A DNA stretch of 64,000 nucleotides from Pigmentibacter ruber (GCF_009792895.1 NZ_WSSC01000003.1:310001-374000); one strand, 5' to 3'; positions 9,112 through 18,151 are shown, numbered from the stretch's first letter. Made by a program: numbers and translations. The notes: generated by a model from the letters alone, not told the origin.

Positions 9112-9495
9112 ATGAAATTACTAGTAATTTTTATATTAATTTCAACAAAATTAATTGCTTATTCAAAAGATAATCTTGATAATTATTTTGAACTAGGGAT
9201 AGGTAAAAAAATGTGTATATCAAATAAAAGGATAATAGAAATTAAGAATTTATCTAAAAACATTTTGCAAGTAAAAAATAACATCATAAATAATAAAATA
9301 TGTATTTATCCTATCAAACAAGGTAATGGATATTTACAACTATTATTGTCTGATGGGAGAAAAAAATTAAAACTTGTAATTCATGTTTTGCCAAGTAAAA
9401 AAGAAAAAACTCTTAAAAAGATTCATGGAAAAGAAAAAATATCGATATTTGATAAAAACTTAAAGAAAAAATATGTTATTGATGGGTGGAGATAA
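9112..9495 (+). CDS. secreted protein with a pilus-assembly N-domain-like fold (tentative)
   Basis: 127 residues with a short N-terminal signal peptide (LLVIFILISTKLIAYS). The mature part, roughly residues 25-100, resembles the CpaC/RcpA N-terminal domain (T2SS-T3SS_pil_N): a G-x-G/K turn, a hydrophobic I-x-I-x-N-L segment, a K-N...I-C-I-Y strand, a glycine-containing turn (QGNGYLQLLLSDG) and a final K-L-V-I-H-V-L strand. The secretin part is absent, so it would be a stand-alone N-domain. The C-terminus is strongly basic. It is coupled to the preceding membrane protein. Family assignment is by pattern only. Confidence 0.5.
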   Translation: MKLLVIFILISTKLIAYSKDNLDNYFELGIGKKMCISNKRIIEIKNLSKNILQVKNNIINNKICIYPIKQGNGYLQLLLSDGRKKLKLVIHVLPSKKEKTLKKIHGKEKISIFDKNLKKKYVIDGWR

Positions 9496-9628
9496 TTTTT
9501 ATTAAATACCTGATAATATATACTTTCATATTAATTTTAACTTTTAAACTACTAGCTTGCTTTAAGCTCAAGCAATTGATACTTTTAAGAGTTCAGTATT
9601 TCGGCACATTTAACTCTGGGGTGCTTTG

Positions 9629-10087
9629 GTGTTTGGTTTTAGTAGTGGTGAATTGCTTCTTATTGCGCTAATAGCTTTATTATTGTTTGGTAATGATAAA
9701 TTACCAGAAAATATGAAAAAAATGATAAAAGGCTTAAATCAAGCCAAAAAAGTTGCTAAAGATGTTCAAGATTCTTGGCAAGAAGTAAAAATTGATGTTC
9801 AAAGAAGTATTATGTTAGATGAAGAATCTAAACAAATTAAACAATTAATGAATGATTCAGTCGATATGGAAACTAAGAATATAGATATTCAAGGTAAACA
9901 ACTTAGTCACATTATTTCACAAGAAGACTTGGATAAGCATTTTGCTGATTTTGAAAAAAATCATGAAAATAATTTAATAAATACGAATAGTAATGAAGCA
10001 AATAGTTCAAGTGATTTTCAAGAGAATACCCTAGCATCTGCAAGAGAATACTCTAATTCCTCACATTTTGTCGGGCCAAGATTATAA
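9629..10087 (+). CDS. tatA: twin-arginine translocase TatA/TatE-family protein
   Basis: About 152 residues. The N-terminus MFGFSSGELLLIALIALLLF GNDKLPE matches the TatA signature: FG turn, a single short membrane helix, then F-G-x-x-K-L-P and an amphipathic helix (MKKMIKGLNQAKKVAKDV). It forms the protein-conducting element for folded twin-arginine substrates in the inner membrane. The C-terminal tail (~90 residues, acidic and Asn/Ser-rich) is longer than usual for TatA and nearer TatB length. No tatB or tatC is adjacent. A TTG one codon upstream is possible, but the GTG at 9629 has GGGG at better spacing. Confidence 0.85.
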   Translation: MFGFSSGELLLIALIALLLFGNDKLPENMKKMIKGLNQAKKVAKDVQDSWQEVKIDVQRSIMLDEESKQIKQLMNDSVDMETKNIDIQGKQLSHIISQEDLDKHFADFEKNHENNLINTNSNEANSSSDFQENTLASAREYSNSSHFVGPRL

Positions 10088-10211
10088 AAAATTTCCTTTT
10101 ATTCAATATTAAAAAATATAGATTAATAATAGTTCAAAAAAATGACTTCCTTACATAATTTTAGGCATTTTTTTCCGATGAAAAAATGTTTATTTATCCT
10201 TAGGAATTATT

Positions 10212-10640
10212 ATGCGGAGTCTAATTTTTATAATTTCATTAATATTGATAATAGGGCTAATCATCTATTTCTTATTATCTTTAAAAAAAAGCTACTATAT
10301 GAAGAGAAAAAAATTAAGATTTTGGGTATTTAAAAGAAGAATTATGAGTATAAAAAACTTTGAAAATTTATCTGAAATGATTTCACGTGATATATTAGAA
10401 GCACTTAGAGCCGGAAATCACATGCATATTCAAGCTAAAGCCTTATTGCCATTACTTCTTGATGTCAGAAAAACAGGTGAAAAATTGTTATCACAACAAC
10501 ATTTCTATCATATTATTTTATTTCCTTCAGGAGAAAGCCGAATAAGAAAGAAGGTAGAAAGATTGATTCAAATAGAAAAATTGCTAAAGTCCCTACCTAA
10601 ACAAAGCATTTCATATGAAAATATTCATGAAAGGCTATAA
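10212..10640 (+). CDS. single-pass membrane protein of unknown function
   Basis: 142 residues. One N-terminal membrane segment (LIFIISLILIIGLIIYFLL) is followed by a strongly basic stretch (KKSYYMKRKKLRFWVFKRR), then a helical domain ending near the C-terminus in LPKQSISYENIHERL. By the positive-inside rule the domain should be cytoplasmic. TTAGGA lies about nine bases before the ATG. No family recognised. It sits between tatA and another small unknown gene with a 23-base gap to the latter, consistent with cotranscription. Confidence 0.65.
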   Translation: MRSLIFIISLILIIGLIIYFLLSLKKSYYMKRKKLRFWVFKRRIMSIKNFENLSEMISRDILEALRAGNHMHIQAKALLPLLLDVRKTGEKLLSQQHFYHIILFPSGESRIRKKVERLIQIEKLLKSLPKQSISYENIHERL

Positions 10641-10663
10641 TTTGATAAGGATAATAATTATTT

Positions 10664-10993
10664 ATGGAAAATGTAGTTAATTTTCCCACAAGAATGAAAA
10701 GAAAATCAGATGAGGTTTGGTATTGCCGCGAGTACTGGAGTGGTGACTCAAGAGATGGGCAATTTATAAATGGGGATGGATATCACTATTTTGAAATGAT
10801 TGGTGATGGTATTGTTCAAAAGGCATATGAATATTATGAAAATGATGAAGGTGAAGAAAAAGTAACTCCCACTCCTGAACTCGTTGGAATTAATTGGTTT
10901 GAATTTTTTGGTTTTGAGGACGAAGAACTTCTTGAAGTTGTCAAAGAGCATGAATTTTATCATATAGAACAGCTAGTTAAAAAGTCTTCATAA
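10664..10993 (+). CDS. small acidic protein of unknown function
   Basis: 109 residues, soluble and acidic, rich in aromatic residues (VWYCREYWSGDSRDGQF, then GINWFEFFGF) and ending in a Glu/Lys/His-rich tail. No signal peptide, membrane segment or known domain. The initial MENVVNFP-x-R resembles many small cytosolic bacterial proteins but is not diagnostic. It follows the membrane protein at 10212 and precedes the DnaJ-like gene by 82 bases. Aromatic- and acid-rich composition suggests a compact folded protein; nothing more can be said. Confidence 0.6.
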   Translation: MENVVNFPTRMKRKSDEVWYCREYWSGDSRDGQFINGDGYHYFEMIGDGIVQKAYEYYENDEGEEKVTPTPELVGINWFEFFGFEDEELLEVVKEHEFYHIEQLVKKSS

Positions 10994-11075
10994 GAACCCT
11001 TGCCATCTATTAAATGAGCATTAGATTTCTATAAAACGAGGCTTCTAAAGTTATCGTTAAAATTTGGAGAATCTA

Positions 11076-12011
11076 ATGAAATATTATGAAATTCTTGGTG
11101 TTAGCAAAAATGCTAGCTCAGATGAAATAAAAAAAGCTTATCGTAAAATGGCCATGCAATATCACCCAGATAGAAATCCTGGAAATAAAGCCGCTGAAGA
11201 TAAATTTAAAGAAATGTCTGAAGCTTATGCAGTTCTTTCGGATCCAGAAAAAAAGAAGCAATACGATATATTAGGAGATGCGAGATTTTCGCAACAACAA
11301 GGCACTGGATTTCAAGAAGATATTTTTAGAAATATGGATTTTGATAGTATTTTTAGAGAAATGGGATTTTCTGGGTTCGGTGGTTTTGGATCAGGTGGAA
11401 AATTTGGTGGCTTTGGGCGCAATCAACAACAAAAAACTGGGGCACGGAAAACAAGTTATCGCCCAGTAGAGCCCGAAGACTACTCACGCTATGATCTTGA
11501 ACATGATTTAGAAATAGGCTTCATGGATGCATATAATGGTTCAGAAAGATATGTCAGCTTTGCATTGAGCAATGGTGAAAATATTTCCACAAGAATTAAA
11601 GTTCCTGCAGGAATAGAAACTGGTAAAAAATTAAGAGTTAGAGGTCATGGTAGAACGGCTCCAGATGGAAATAAAGGAGATCTATATCTTAATGTAAAGG
11701 TTATGCCACATCCTGATTTTACACGTTTAGATAACGATATAGAAGTTGAAACAAAGACTCCTTTTAGTTTGTTATGCTTAGGTGGAATACTAGATGTTCA
11801 TACACCTGTAGGAGTAAAACAAATTAAAATCAGACCTGGTATGCAAAATGGAATAAAGGTCAGATTAAAAGGATTAGGTTTTCCTGTTATGGGTTCAGCA
11901 ACTGAACGTGGAGATTTATATGCTGTGATCTCAGTGAAAGTTCCAACTCAAGAAGAAATAAATGATGAAAATAGAGAGCTTTTTGAAAAATTACAAAAAG
12001 CTGGTTTTTAA
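11076..12011 (+). CDS. cbpA: CbpA-type DnaJ co-chaperone
   Basis: About 311 residues. An N-terminal J domain with the HPD motif (QYHPDRNPG) stimulates DnaK ATPase. A Gly/Phe-rich linker follows ([18 protein letters not shown]), then two beta-sandwich substrate-binding domains typical of the DnaJ C-terminal region. The four CxxCxGxG zinc-finger repeats of DnaJ are absent, which makes it a type B (CbpA) protein. A TTG four codons upstream is in frame, but that TTG lies within the ribosome site GGAGA, seven bases before the ATG. It probably assists DnaK in the cytosol. Confidence 0.9.
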   Translation: MKYYEILGVSKNASSDEIKKAYRKMAMQYHPDRNPGNKAAEDKFKEMSEAYAVLSDPEKKKQYDILGDARFSQQQGTGFQEDIFRNMDFDSIFREMGFSGFGGFGSGGKFGGFGRNQQQKTGARKTSYRPVEPEDYSRYDLEHDLEIGFMDAYNGSERYVSFALSNGENISTRIKVPAGIETGKKLRVRGHGRTAPDGNKGDLYLNVKVMPHPDFTRLDNDIEVETKTPFSLLCLGGILDVHTPVGVKQIKIRPGMQNGIKVRLKGLGFPVMGSATERGDLYAVISVKVPTQEEINDENRELFEKLQKAGF

Positions 12012-12089
12012 ACATAGTTTTTGTTAGAGTTTTTTCTTAATTGATATTGATAGATATCATTATTTAAAAATTTATGAAAAGGATTTTAA

Positions 12090-12392
12090 ATGAGCATAAA
12101 TTACGTCATAGCAAAGGACTTAGAACAAGTAAAAAGCGAGCTTACTAAACTCATCGCTTCTGAAATAAAAAAAGATTATGTGAAAACGTCTTGGGATAAT
12201 AATCAATTAGTAATTAAAATTGAAAAAATGGGTTCTAGCGTTATTTGTATTGCACTAAAAAATGAAAATGGTAAAGTTCACATTTGTGAAGCAAGTAGAA
12301 AAATTGCTTTTACTCATAAACCATTTGCTGGTGAAGTAGAGAAAATGGTGGCAGATATTCTTGGCAATAAGCTAGGAGCTCAGAGGGCTTAA
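12090..12392 (+). CDS. small protein of unknown function
   Basis: 100 residues, soluble, preceded by AAAAGGA. The pattern is an alpha/beta protein with a central W-x-N-N-Q-L-V-I-K-I-E-K strand and a C-terminal helix (FAGEVEKMVADILGNKLG). It faintly resembles the polyhydroxyalkanoate-granule-associated small protein family in its W...V-x-I strand plus final helix, but I would not assign it. It is five bases upstream of the transglycosylase-like lipoprotein gene, so the two are cotranscribed. Confidence 0.6.
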   Translation: MSINYVIAKDLEQVKSELTKLIASEIKKDYVKTSWDNNQLVIKIEKMGSSVICIALKNENGKVHICEASRKIAFTHKPFAGEVEKMVADILGNKLGAQRA

Positions 12393-12397
12393 TTCGA

Positions 12398-14095
12398 TTG
12401 AGTCTTACTAAACTTATTTTTAAGTTGGATGTACTTAAATCAACCGCAATAGGAATTATTGGGGTTGTATCTGTTTCTTGTACAACTGTTTCTTTAAATA
12501 ATCCTACTAAAATTCTAAAAAATAAACTTGAAAAAGCTCTCGAAACAAATTTAACAGATAAAGATATTGAATTTATACAAAATTTTGATGATGTAAATTT
12601 AGCTTTTATTAAAATTTCTGAAAATAAATTTGATAGCGCAAATGAAATTGCTCAGAAAATTTTATACAAACCAAATCTGTCTTTTTCAATATATAAGTAT
12701 GCTTATAAAGCTTATACAATTTCTATCTTATTGAATGAATCTAAATATCCAAAAAAAGATAATATCATTAAAAACTTTGATTTTAATTTATTTCAAGATA
12801 AACAATGTTCTCAATTGTGTGATAGTCCTGGATGGAAAGTATTAGTAAAAAATGAAGGTATTATTTTTTCTTTAAATGGATATAATGATATCATATTAAC
12901 GGACGATATTTTCGCTTTAATAAAACAAGAAAAACCGATATTATCTATTGATCCTATTTTTTTAGGTTTAAAAAATTCAAAAATCCTTAATGTTTCTTTT
13001 CAAAGTAATCCAAATATAATATTGGGAAGTGAATTGCAAATAGAACTAGATGAAAAAATTGCTTTATCATATTTTCTGCATGGAGAATTTTCTAAATCTA
13101 TTGATTTGTTAAATAAATTATTAAATAAATCAAATGATATTTCTTTTAGGTCTTTTTGTTACTATTGGATTGGAAGATCTTATTCTGCTTTAAGTAATAT
13201 AAGTGAAGCAAATAAATATTACTATATGTCAGGAAATGAAAATCCTTTAGGATTATATGATGCCTTATCAGGTCAAATGTTAAGAACTATTTCAGGTAGA
13301 GCTTCGACAAAAGAAACATCTCCTTTTCTTCATGATTGGGAAATTGAGAAAAATAAATGGATAAAATATCAGATAAAAGATCAAAATGATAATTCAATAG
13401 TATTAAATGGATTGAAATATGCAATATTAAGACTTACTAAATTTAAAATTGAAAATAATATTAATGATATTGAAAGTCTTCAAAAGATTTTTAGGAATGA
13501 AAAATCTTTAGAAAAATTGATTATAAAAGATGAGATCAATTGGCTTACAAAAACTTGGGAGAATGAATATAATTTAATTGTAAAAAATAAAAATTTCATT
13601 AGTAGTAATATTACGTGGCTAAACTTTGCAGTAGGAAATTATCTTCAAGCTATTTTATTAATTTCAAAAATAAAAGGATCTCTTGATCCCTTAAGTGAAC
13701 AAAATAATTTTCTTTATTTTTTATTTTATCCTCAATTTTATAAAGAACAAATGCTGAAAGCAAATCAACGATGCCATGTAGATCCAGATATAATGTATGC
13801 GATATTTAGACAAGAAGGTTTTTTTCAAAACGAAAATATTTCTGATGAAGCTGCTACTCAAAAAGTATGTAATTTAAAATTTTTTATGGATCGATATAAA
13901 AATAATATTGTTAATACTATTAGTGCATATAGAGCAGGAACAGAACTTACAGATATTTGGTTAAATGAAAATGTTAAAATAAATGATGATCCAATATTTA
14001 TGGAGTATATTCCTGATTCAAGTATTAAAGAGTTTGTTCAAGGTGTAATGAAAAACTATTATAATTTTAAATGGATTTATTATAATAGAAATTAA
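12398..14095 (+). CDS. lytic-transglycosylase-like lipoprotein with a degenerate SLT domain
   Basis: 565 residues, TTG start. The N-terminus has a hydrophobic stretch ending in a VSVSC lipobox-like site, so it is probably membrane-anchored facing the periplasm. Residues ~60-440 look like the helical superhelix of soluble lytic transglycosylases. The last ~110 residues are SLT-like: HVDPDIMYAIFRQEGFF, with the catalytic Glu473 retained. The usual S-x-x-G-A-x-G-L-M-Q-L motif is replaced by SDEAATQKVCNLKFF, and the AYNAG motif reads AYRAG. It may bind rather than cleave peptidoglycan. The 12090 gene lies just upstream. Confidence 0.7.
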   Translation: MSLTKLIFKLDVLKSTAIGIIGVVSVSCTTVSLNNPTKILKNKLEKALETNLTDKDIEFIQNFDDVNLAFIKISENKFDSANEIAQKILYKPNLSFSIYKYAYKAYTISILLNESKYPKKDNIIKNFDFNLFQDKQCSQLCDSPGWKVLVKNEGIIFSLNGYNDIILTDDIFALIKQEKPILSIDPIFLGLKNSKILNVSFQSNPNIILGSELQIELDEKIALSYFLHGEFSKSIDLLNKLLNKSNDISFRSFCYYWIGRSYSALSNISEANKYYYMSGNENPLGLYDALSGQMLRTISGRASTKETSPFLHDWEIEKNKWIKYQIKDQNDNSIVLNGLKYAILRLTKFKIENNINDIESLQKIFRNEKSLEKLIIKDEINWLTKTWENEYNLIVKNKNFISSNITWLNFAVGNYLQAILLISKIKGSLDPLSEQNNFLYFLFYPQFYKEQMLKANQRCHVDPDIMYAIFRQEGFFQNENISDEAATQKVCNLKFFMDRYKNNIVNTISAYRAGTELTDIWLNENVKINDDPIFMEYIPDSSIKEFVQGVMKNYYNFKWIYYNRN

Positions 14096-14176
14096 ATTTT
14101 TGACAAATTTATGACGTTTATTTTTTGGTAATTATTTAAGTTATAATATTTTAAATTTATCTCTTGGAAGTTCATA

Positions 14177-14560
14177 ATGCACGTATCTAAATTACTAATT
14201 GTCGATGATTCTAAATCTGTTCTTGCATTCATCTTGGATTTTTTTCTAGATGATGAAAAATATGAAGTTTTTACTGCTGAAAATGGCAAAGTTGCTCTGG
14301 AAGTTTTTGAGGACGAAAAAGATATTGAGTGCATAGTTATGGACTGGGAAATGCCTGTGATGAGTGGTTTAGAAACATTAGTTGAAATAAAAAAAATTAA
14401 TCCAAAAATGTCAGTCATAATAATGAGCGCAAATAATGGTGTTTCTGACGTGCAAAAAATGCTTTCTTATGGAGCGAATGATTTTATTATAAAGCCATTT
14501 ACTAGAGAAATCTTTTTAGATAAAGTTAAAAACGTTCTTGAGAAAAGAAAAAATTCTTAG
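14177..14560 (+). CDS. CheY-like single-domain response regulator
   Basis: 127 residues, only a receiver domain. The acidic pair (VDDSK), phospho-acceptor Asp56 (VMDWEMPVMSGLE), Ser/Thr switch (IIMSANNG) and conserved Lys (IIKPF) are all present, so it should be phosphorylatable. With no output domain it must act through protein contact, for example with a flagellar motor or another phosphorelay partner. TTGGAAG precedes the ATG. No kinase is adjacent; the nearest are NtrY and the chemoreceptor at the window end. Confidence 0.88.
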   Translation: MHVSKLLIVDDSKSVLAFILDFFLDDEKYEVFTAENGKVALEVFEDEKDIECIVMDWEMPVMSGLETLVEIKKINPKMSVIIMSANNGVSDVQKMLSYGANDFIIKPFTREIFLDKVKNVLEKRKNS

Positions 14561-14622
14561 TTTTTAATTCAATTAAATTTAAATTAAGACAGTTAAACTT
14601 CAAAATATTATTAAAGGAATCT

Positions 14623-14946
14623 ATGGCTTGGATATATCTATTTATTGCGGGTGTATTTGAAATTGTTTGGGCTTTATCATTAAAAAATATTGATGGCTTA
14701 AATAAAATATCTCCAATAATTATAACAGTATTTGGTATGATTATAAGTTTTTTCTTTTTATCCCTTTCTTTAAAATCACTCCCTGTAGGTACAGCTTATG
14801 CAATCTGGACAGGTATTGGGGCTGTAGGAGTTGCTTTATTTGGTATTATTTTTTACTCAGAACCAGTAAATTTTAGTAGGATTTTATGTTTATTATTAAT
14901 TGTTATTGGTATTATAGGTTTAAAACTCTCTTCTCCAATAAAATAA
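14623..14946 (+). CDS. gdx: SMR-family guanidinium exporter (Gdx/SugE subtype)
   Basis: 107 residues with four membrane helices and the invariant SMR glutamate in helix 1 (AGVFEIVWALSLK). The sequence LKSLPVGTAYAIWTGIGAVG and the ending IGLKLSS match E. coli SugE/Gdx rather than EmrE/QacE, so guanidinium export is the likely role. AAAGGA lies six bases before the ATG. No ykkC-type guanidine riboswitch is visible in the 62-base gap upstream. It converges on an acyl-CoA dehydrogenase gene. Confidence 0.88.
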   Translation: MAWIYLFIAGVFEIVWALSLKNIDGLNKISPIIITVFGMIISFFFLSLSLKSLPVGTAYAIWTGIGAVGVALFGIIFYSEPVNFSRILCLLLIVIGIIGLKLSSPIK

Positions 14947-14956
14947 TTTTTTTGCA

Positions 14957-16720
14957 TTATTTAAAATTGTCTAAAGAAAAAGGGTATTTTTCTTTTTGAA
15001 TAATGTGCTTAGCAATATTTCTAATACTGTCATCATGATTAGCTTTTAAATTATAAACACTTTGATTTATTCTTGCTTTGGCATCGCGAATAATTAATTT
15101 TGCCATAGAAAGTTCAACATCATTTTTTTCTGGACCACCATGTTTTTCTAATACAGAATTAATTCGACTTAAAACAGCTGAAATTACATAAGTATCTATA
15201 GCAATATCTGCAAGACGCGCTAATTGCAATTGTTCATCAATAAGTTTGTGTCCATAATTGCGAATAAGTTTTGAAGCTGAAGTTGCTAAAGCATGTGTTG
15301 CTGAAGATAATCGTTCACACTCTTTTTCCAGTGCAGGATGAAACCCTTCTAATTTTTCAGCCATCACACTTTTTTTGACTTCGCTGAATGCAAATTCGGA
15401 GATAAATCCTATTTTTTCAATTGCAGAGTTTAAAAAATCCAGATTTTTTGGACTTTGAAGCGACTGTAATTCTTTTCCTAATCTTTGGTATTGATTTGCA
15501 GTTTCTTTTAATCCAGTCATTGCAATAAATAATCTTAAAATTTCATTAGTTCCTTCAAAGATAAGTCCAATTCTTCCATCGCGTAATTTTCTTTCAATGC
15601 CATATTCAACCATATATCCATTACCACCATGTATTTGCATAGCAGTATTGATAGTTTTCCAGCCGACTTCTGTAACAAAGACTTTACAAATAGCGGCTTC
15701 AATACTGTAATCAGTATCTCCAGCATCAACCAAGCTTGTTGCAAAATAGGTCGTAGCTTCTGAAGCATATATATGCATAGTCATTTCAGTTAGCATTTGT
15801 TGAATAAGACCAAAGTCAGAAATGGAATGTCCAAATGCTTTTCTATTTTTTGTATAAGTAATACATTCATCCATTAAGGATTTCATGGCTCCTAGCGCAC
15901 CACCAGCTAATCCCATTCTCCCCTGATTTAATATTCCCATTGCAATTTTAAAACCATCTCCAGGTTTTCCTAATATATTTTCAGCGGGTACTTTTACATC
16001 TTTAAAAAATACTTCAACTGTTGAAGAGGCTTTTATACCAAGCTTTAATTCTTCGGAGCCGTGAGAAACTCCACCCATATCTCTTGTTACTATAAATGCA
16101 GTTATTTTATCTTCACCATTAATTTCTTCTTTTGCAAATACAGTAAAGAAATCAGCAAAGCCTCCATTTGTTATCCATAATTTAGAGCCATTTATAATAT
16201 AATGATCTCCATTACGAACAGCTCTTGTTTTTATCCCTGCCGCGTCTGATCCCGCTGTCGGTTCAGTTAATGCAAATGAAGCTATCATTTCTCCTGAAGC
16301 AAGTTTTGGCATATATTTTGCTTTTTGTTTTTCATTTCCATAAAGATAAAGCCCTTTTAAACCAATGGAACTATGCGCACCAGCTGTTAAAGTGACGGAT
16401 GAATCATGTCTGTTTAGTAATTCGAGAGTCCTTGTATATAACGTTTGAGTTAATTCGCTACCACCAAATGCTTCAGGGATAATTAATCCAAATAAACCCA
16501 TTTCTTTCATGCCTTTTATTATTTCAGGCGGTAATTTTTTTTCTTGATCAAACTTTAGGCTATCAACATTTTGTTTCATCCAGTCATTGATCGAACTAGC
16601 CATTAAAGTATAATCATTTTCTCGATGAGTATTAAAAAATGGATAGTGATGTAAAGATTTTTCAGGTATATGTCCATTAAATATGTTTTTCATAAAACTA
16701 AATTTAGAATTTTCTGACAC
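14957..16720 (-). CDS. acyl-CoA dehydrogenase with C-terminal extension (VLCAD-like)
   Basis: 587 residues, about 200 longer than soluble tetrameric acyl-CoA dehydrogenases, which fits the VLCAD/ACAD9 layout with an extra C-terminal helical domain. It catalyses FAD-dependent alpha,beta-dehydrogenation of acyl-CoA, probably long-chain, in beta-oxidation. Signatures: FALTEPTAGSDAAG, WITNG, GMG-type FAD region and the catalytic base Glu389 in FEGTNEILRLF. GTG start with AAGGAGG four bases upstream. It is divergent from a second acyl-CoA dehydrogenase gene, with a palindrome between them. Confidence 0.88.
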   Translation of the reverse strand: MSENSKFSFMKNIFNGHIPEKSLHHYPFFNTHRENDYTLMASSINDWMKQNVDSLKFDQEKKLPPEIIKGMKEMGLFGLIIPEAFGGSELTQTLYTRTLELLNRHDSSVTLTAGAHSSIGLKGLYLYGNEKQKAKYMPKLASGEMIASFALTEPTAGSDAAGIKTRAVRNGDHYIINGSKLWITNGGFADFFTVFAKEEINGEDKITAFIVTRDMGGVSHGSEELKLGIKASSTVEVFFKDVKVPAENILGKPGDGFKIAMGILNQGRMGLAGGALGAMKSLMDECITYTKNRKAFGHSISDFGLIQQMLTEMTMHIYASEATTYFATSLVDAGDTDYSIEAAICKVFVTEVGWKTINTAMQIHGGNGYMVEYGIERKLRDGRIGLIFEGTNEILRLFIAMTGLKETANQYQRLGKELQSLQSPKNLDFLNSAIEKIGFISEFAFSEVKKSVMAEKLEGFHPALEKECERLSSATHALATSASKLIRNYGHKLIDEQLQLARLADIAIDTYVISAVLSRINSVLEKHGGPEKNDVELSMAKLIIRDAKARINQSVYNLKANHDDSIRNIAKHIIQKEKYPFSLDNFK

Positions 16721-16787
16721 AAATCCTCCTTATAGCAGATATTTTTCAATCTGAGTTTCCTTTTGAATTTAAATTATATGATTCAAT

Positions 16788-16803
16788 AAGTTTGAGCAAA
16801 CTT
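16788..16803. promoter_or_regulatory. palindromic candidate operator between divergent acyl-CoA dehydrogenase genes
   Basis: AAGTTTG-AG-CAAACTT is a perfect 7-bp inverted repeat with a two-base centre. It lies in the 213-base gap between two divergently transcribed acyl-CoA dehydrogenase genes. Such a position and symmetry suit a dimeric fatty-acid-responsive repressor (FadR- or PsrA-like), though the binding protein is unknown. Identity of the regulator is inference. Confidence 0.4.
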
Positions 16804-16933
16804 CAAAATTCATTTCTTGCCGTTTACGCCAAATTTGTTTGTATTTCTTTTTATCCATTGCAGCTTTTTCATTTTACACATAATTTGAAGGAAGAGAATG
16901 TGTACTTTTTGTTAATTTATATGGAGATTGATT

Positions 16934-18076
16934 ATGGCTATGTTTGAGCTAAATGAGACACACAAGCAATTATTTGATATGGCTAAAGATTTTTCAAATA
17001 AAGAAGTATGGCCAAAAGCAAAAGAATTAGATGAAACGGCTAAATTTCCAATTGAATTATTAAAAAAAGCGCATGAGTTGGGATTATTAAATGCTTTTGT
17101 CCCAGAAGAAGTGGGAGGTTTAGGTTTAGGTACTTTTGAACACTGCTTAATTTCTGAGGCTCTTGCAATGGGGTGTGCAGGTTTTTGTACCGCGGCATTG
17201 GCAAATGATCTTGCAGCAGTTCCTGTTATTTTATCTGAAAATAAAACTGTTTGGAAAGATTTATTAGCACCTATGGTCGAAGAGTGTCTTATGGCTTCTT
17301 ATTGCGTGACTGAACCAGGAGCGGGAAGTGATGTCGCTGGAATTAAAACAACAGCAAAAAAAGTAAAAGATAAATATATTATAAATGGTTCAAAAATGTG
17401 GATAACAAATGCAAATTATGCAAATTGGTTTTTTGTTCTTGCAAAAACTGATCCCTCTGCAGGACATAAAGGAATGACAGGTTTTGCTGTTCCAGCAAAG
17501 ACTCCTGGTATTACAATTGGTAGAAAAGAAGACAATATGGGACAACGTTGTAGCGATACCCGAGGAGTTACTTTTGATAACGTGGAAGTTCCAGAATCTT
17601 ACTTACTAGGTAAAGAAGGAGATGGCTTTAAATTAGCCATGGGGGCATTTGATAGAACTAGGCCAGCTGTGGCAGCGGAATGTGTTGGATTGTCACAAAG
17701 AGCAATGCAGTGTGCTATTGATTACGCTAAACAAAGGACAGCTTTTGGGAAATCTATAGGCGATTATCAAGGTGTTAGTTTCATGATTGCTGAAATGGCT
17801 AGAGATATTGAAGCTGCTAGATTACTGGTCTGGAAGGCTGCTTGTGAAGTCGATGAGGGAAGAAAAAATACATATTTTGCTTCAATTGCAAAAATGTTTG
17901 CTGCAGATGCATGTATGAAAATAACCACAGATGCAGTTCAGGTATTTGGGGGTTATGGTTATAATAAGGAATATCCTGTAGAAATGTTAATGCGTGACGC
18001 AAAAATTTTTCAAATTTATGAAGGAACTTCTCAAATTCAAAGAATGATTGTAGGTAGAATGCTTCTAGGGCATTAA
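16934..18076 (+). CDS. short/medium-chain acyl-CoA dehydrogenase
   Basis: About 380 residues, the standard length of tetrameric FAD acyl-CoA dehydrogenases. It carries CVTEPGAGSDVAG, WITNANYA and MRDAKIFQIYEGTSQIQR; the catalytic Glu is residue 363 in that last motif, the position used by medium-chain and short-chain enzymes. It oxidises acyl-CoA to enoyl-CoA, passing electrons to an electron-transfer flavoprotein not encoded here. A TTG two codons upstream is in frame but GGAG sits seven bases before the ATG chosen. It is divergent from the VLCAD-like gene; an enoyl-CoA hydratase for the next step is at 41 kb. Confidence 0.93.
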   Translation: MAMFELNETHKQLFDMAKDFSNKEVWPKAKELDETAKFPIELLKKAHELGLLNAFVPEEVGGLGLGTFEHCLISEALAMGCAGFCTAALANDLAAVPVILSENKTVWKDLLAPMVEECLMASYCVTEPGAGSDVAGIKTTAKKVKDKYIINGSKMWITNANYANWFFVLAKTDPSAGHKGMTGFAVPAKTPGITIGRKEDNMGQRCSDTRGVTFDNVEVPESYLLGKEGDGFKLAMGAFDRTRPAVAAECVGLSQRAMQCAIDYAKQRTAFGKSIGDYQGVSFMIAEMARDIEAARLLVWKAACEVDEGRKNTYFASIAKMFAADACMKITTDAVQVFGGYGYNKEYPVEMLMRDAKIFQIYEGTSQIQRMIVGRMLLGH

Positions 18077-18098
18077 TCTTTGCTTTGTTAATGGTTTT

Positions 18099-18119
18099 CA
18101 TTGTGCTAAGCACTCAATG
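18099..18119 (+). promoter_or_regulatory. small hairpin in the ribH leader
   Basis: CATTGTGC-TAA-GCActCAATG folds as a stem of eight pairs with a two-base bulge, 33 bases before the ribH start. There is no T run, so it is not a terminator. It is far too small for an FMN riboswitch. Function unknown. Confidence 0.25.
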
Positions 18120-18151
18120 GATTTTGTGTAATCTATAAGGGAGTGTAATAA

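Noticed and set aside
9486..9671. 61-codon hydrophobic frame between the pilus-N-like gene and tatA
   Set aside because: It overlaps both genes, its GTG lacks a distinct ribosome site and hydrophobicity is expected from AT-rich DNA. tatA and the upstream gene explain the region.
10142..10333. 63-codon frame overlapping the 10212 gene
   Set aside because: Overlaps the better-supported frame in another phase and lacks a ribosome site; composition looks like intergenic sequence.
14561..14622. Guanidine riboswitch before the Gdx/SugE gene
   Set aside because: No ykkC or mini-ykkC motif (paired ACGR loops) in the 62-base gap.
18077..18151. FMN riboswitch before ribH
   Set aside because: The gap is 75 bases, far too short for the ~120-base RFN element, and its conserved blocks are absent.
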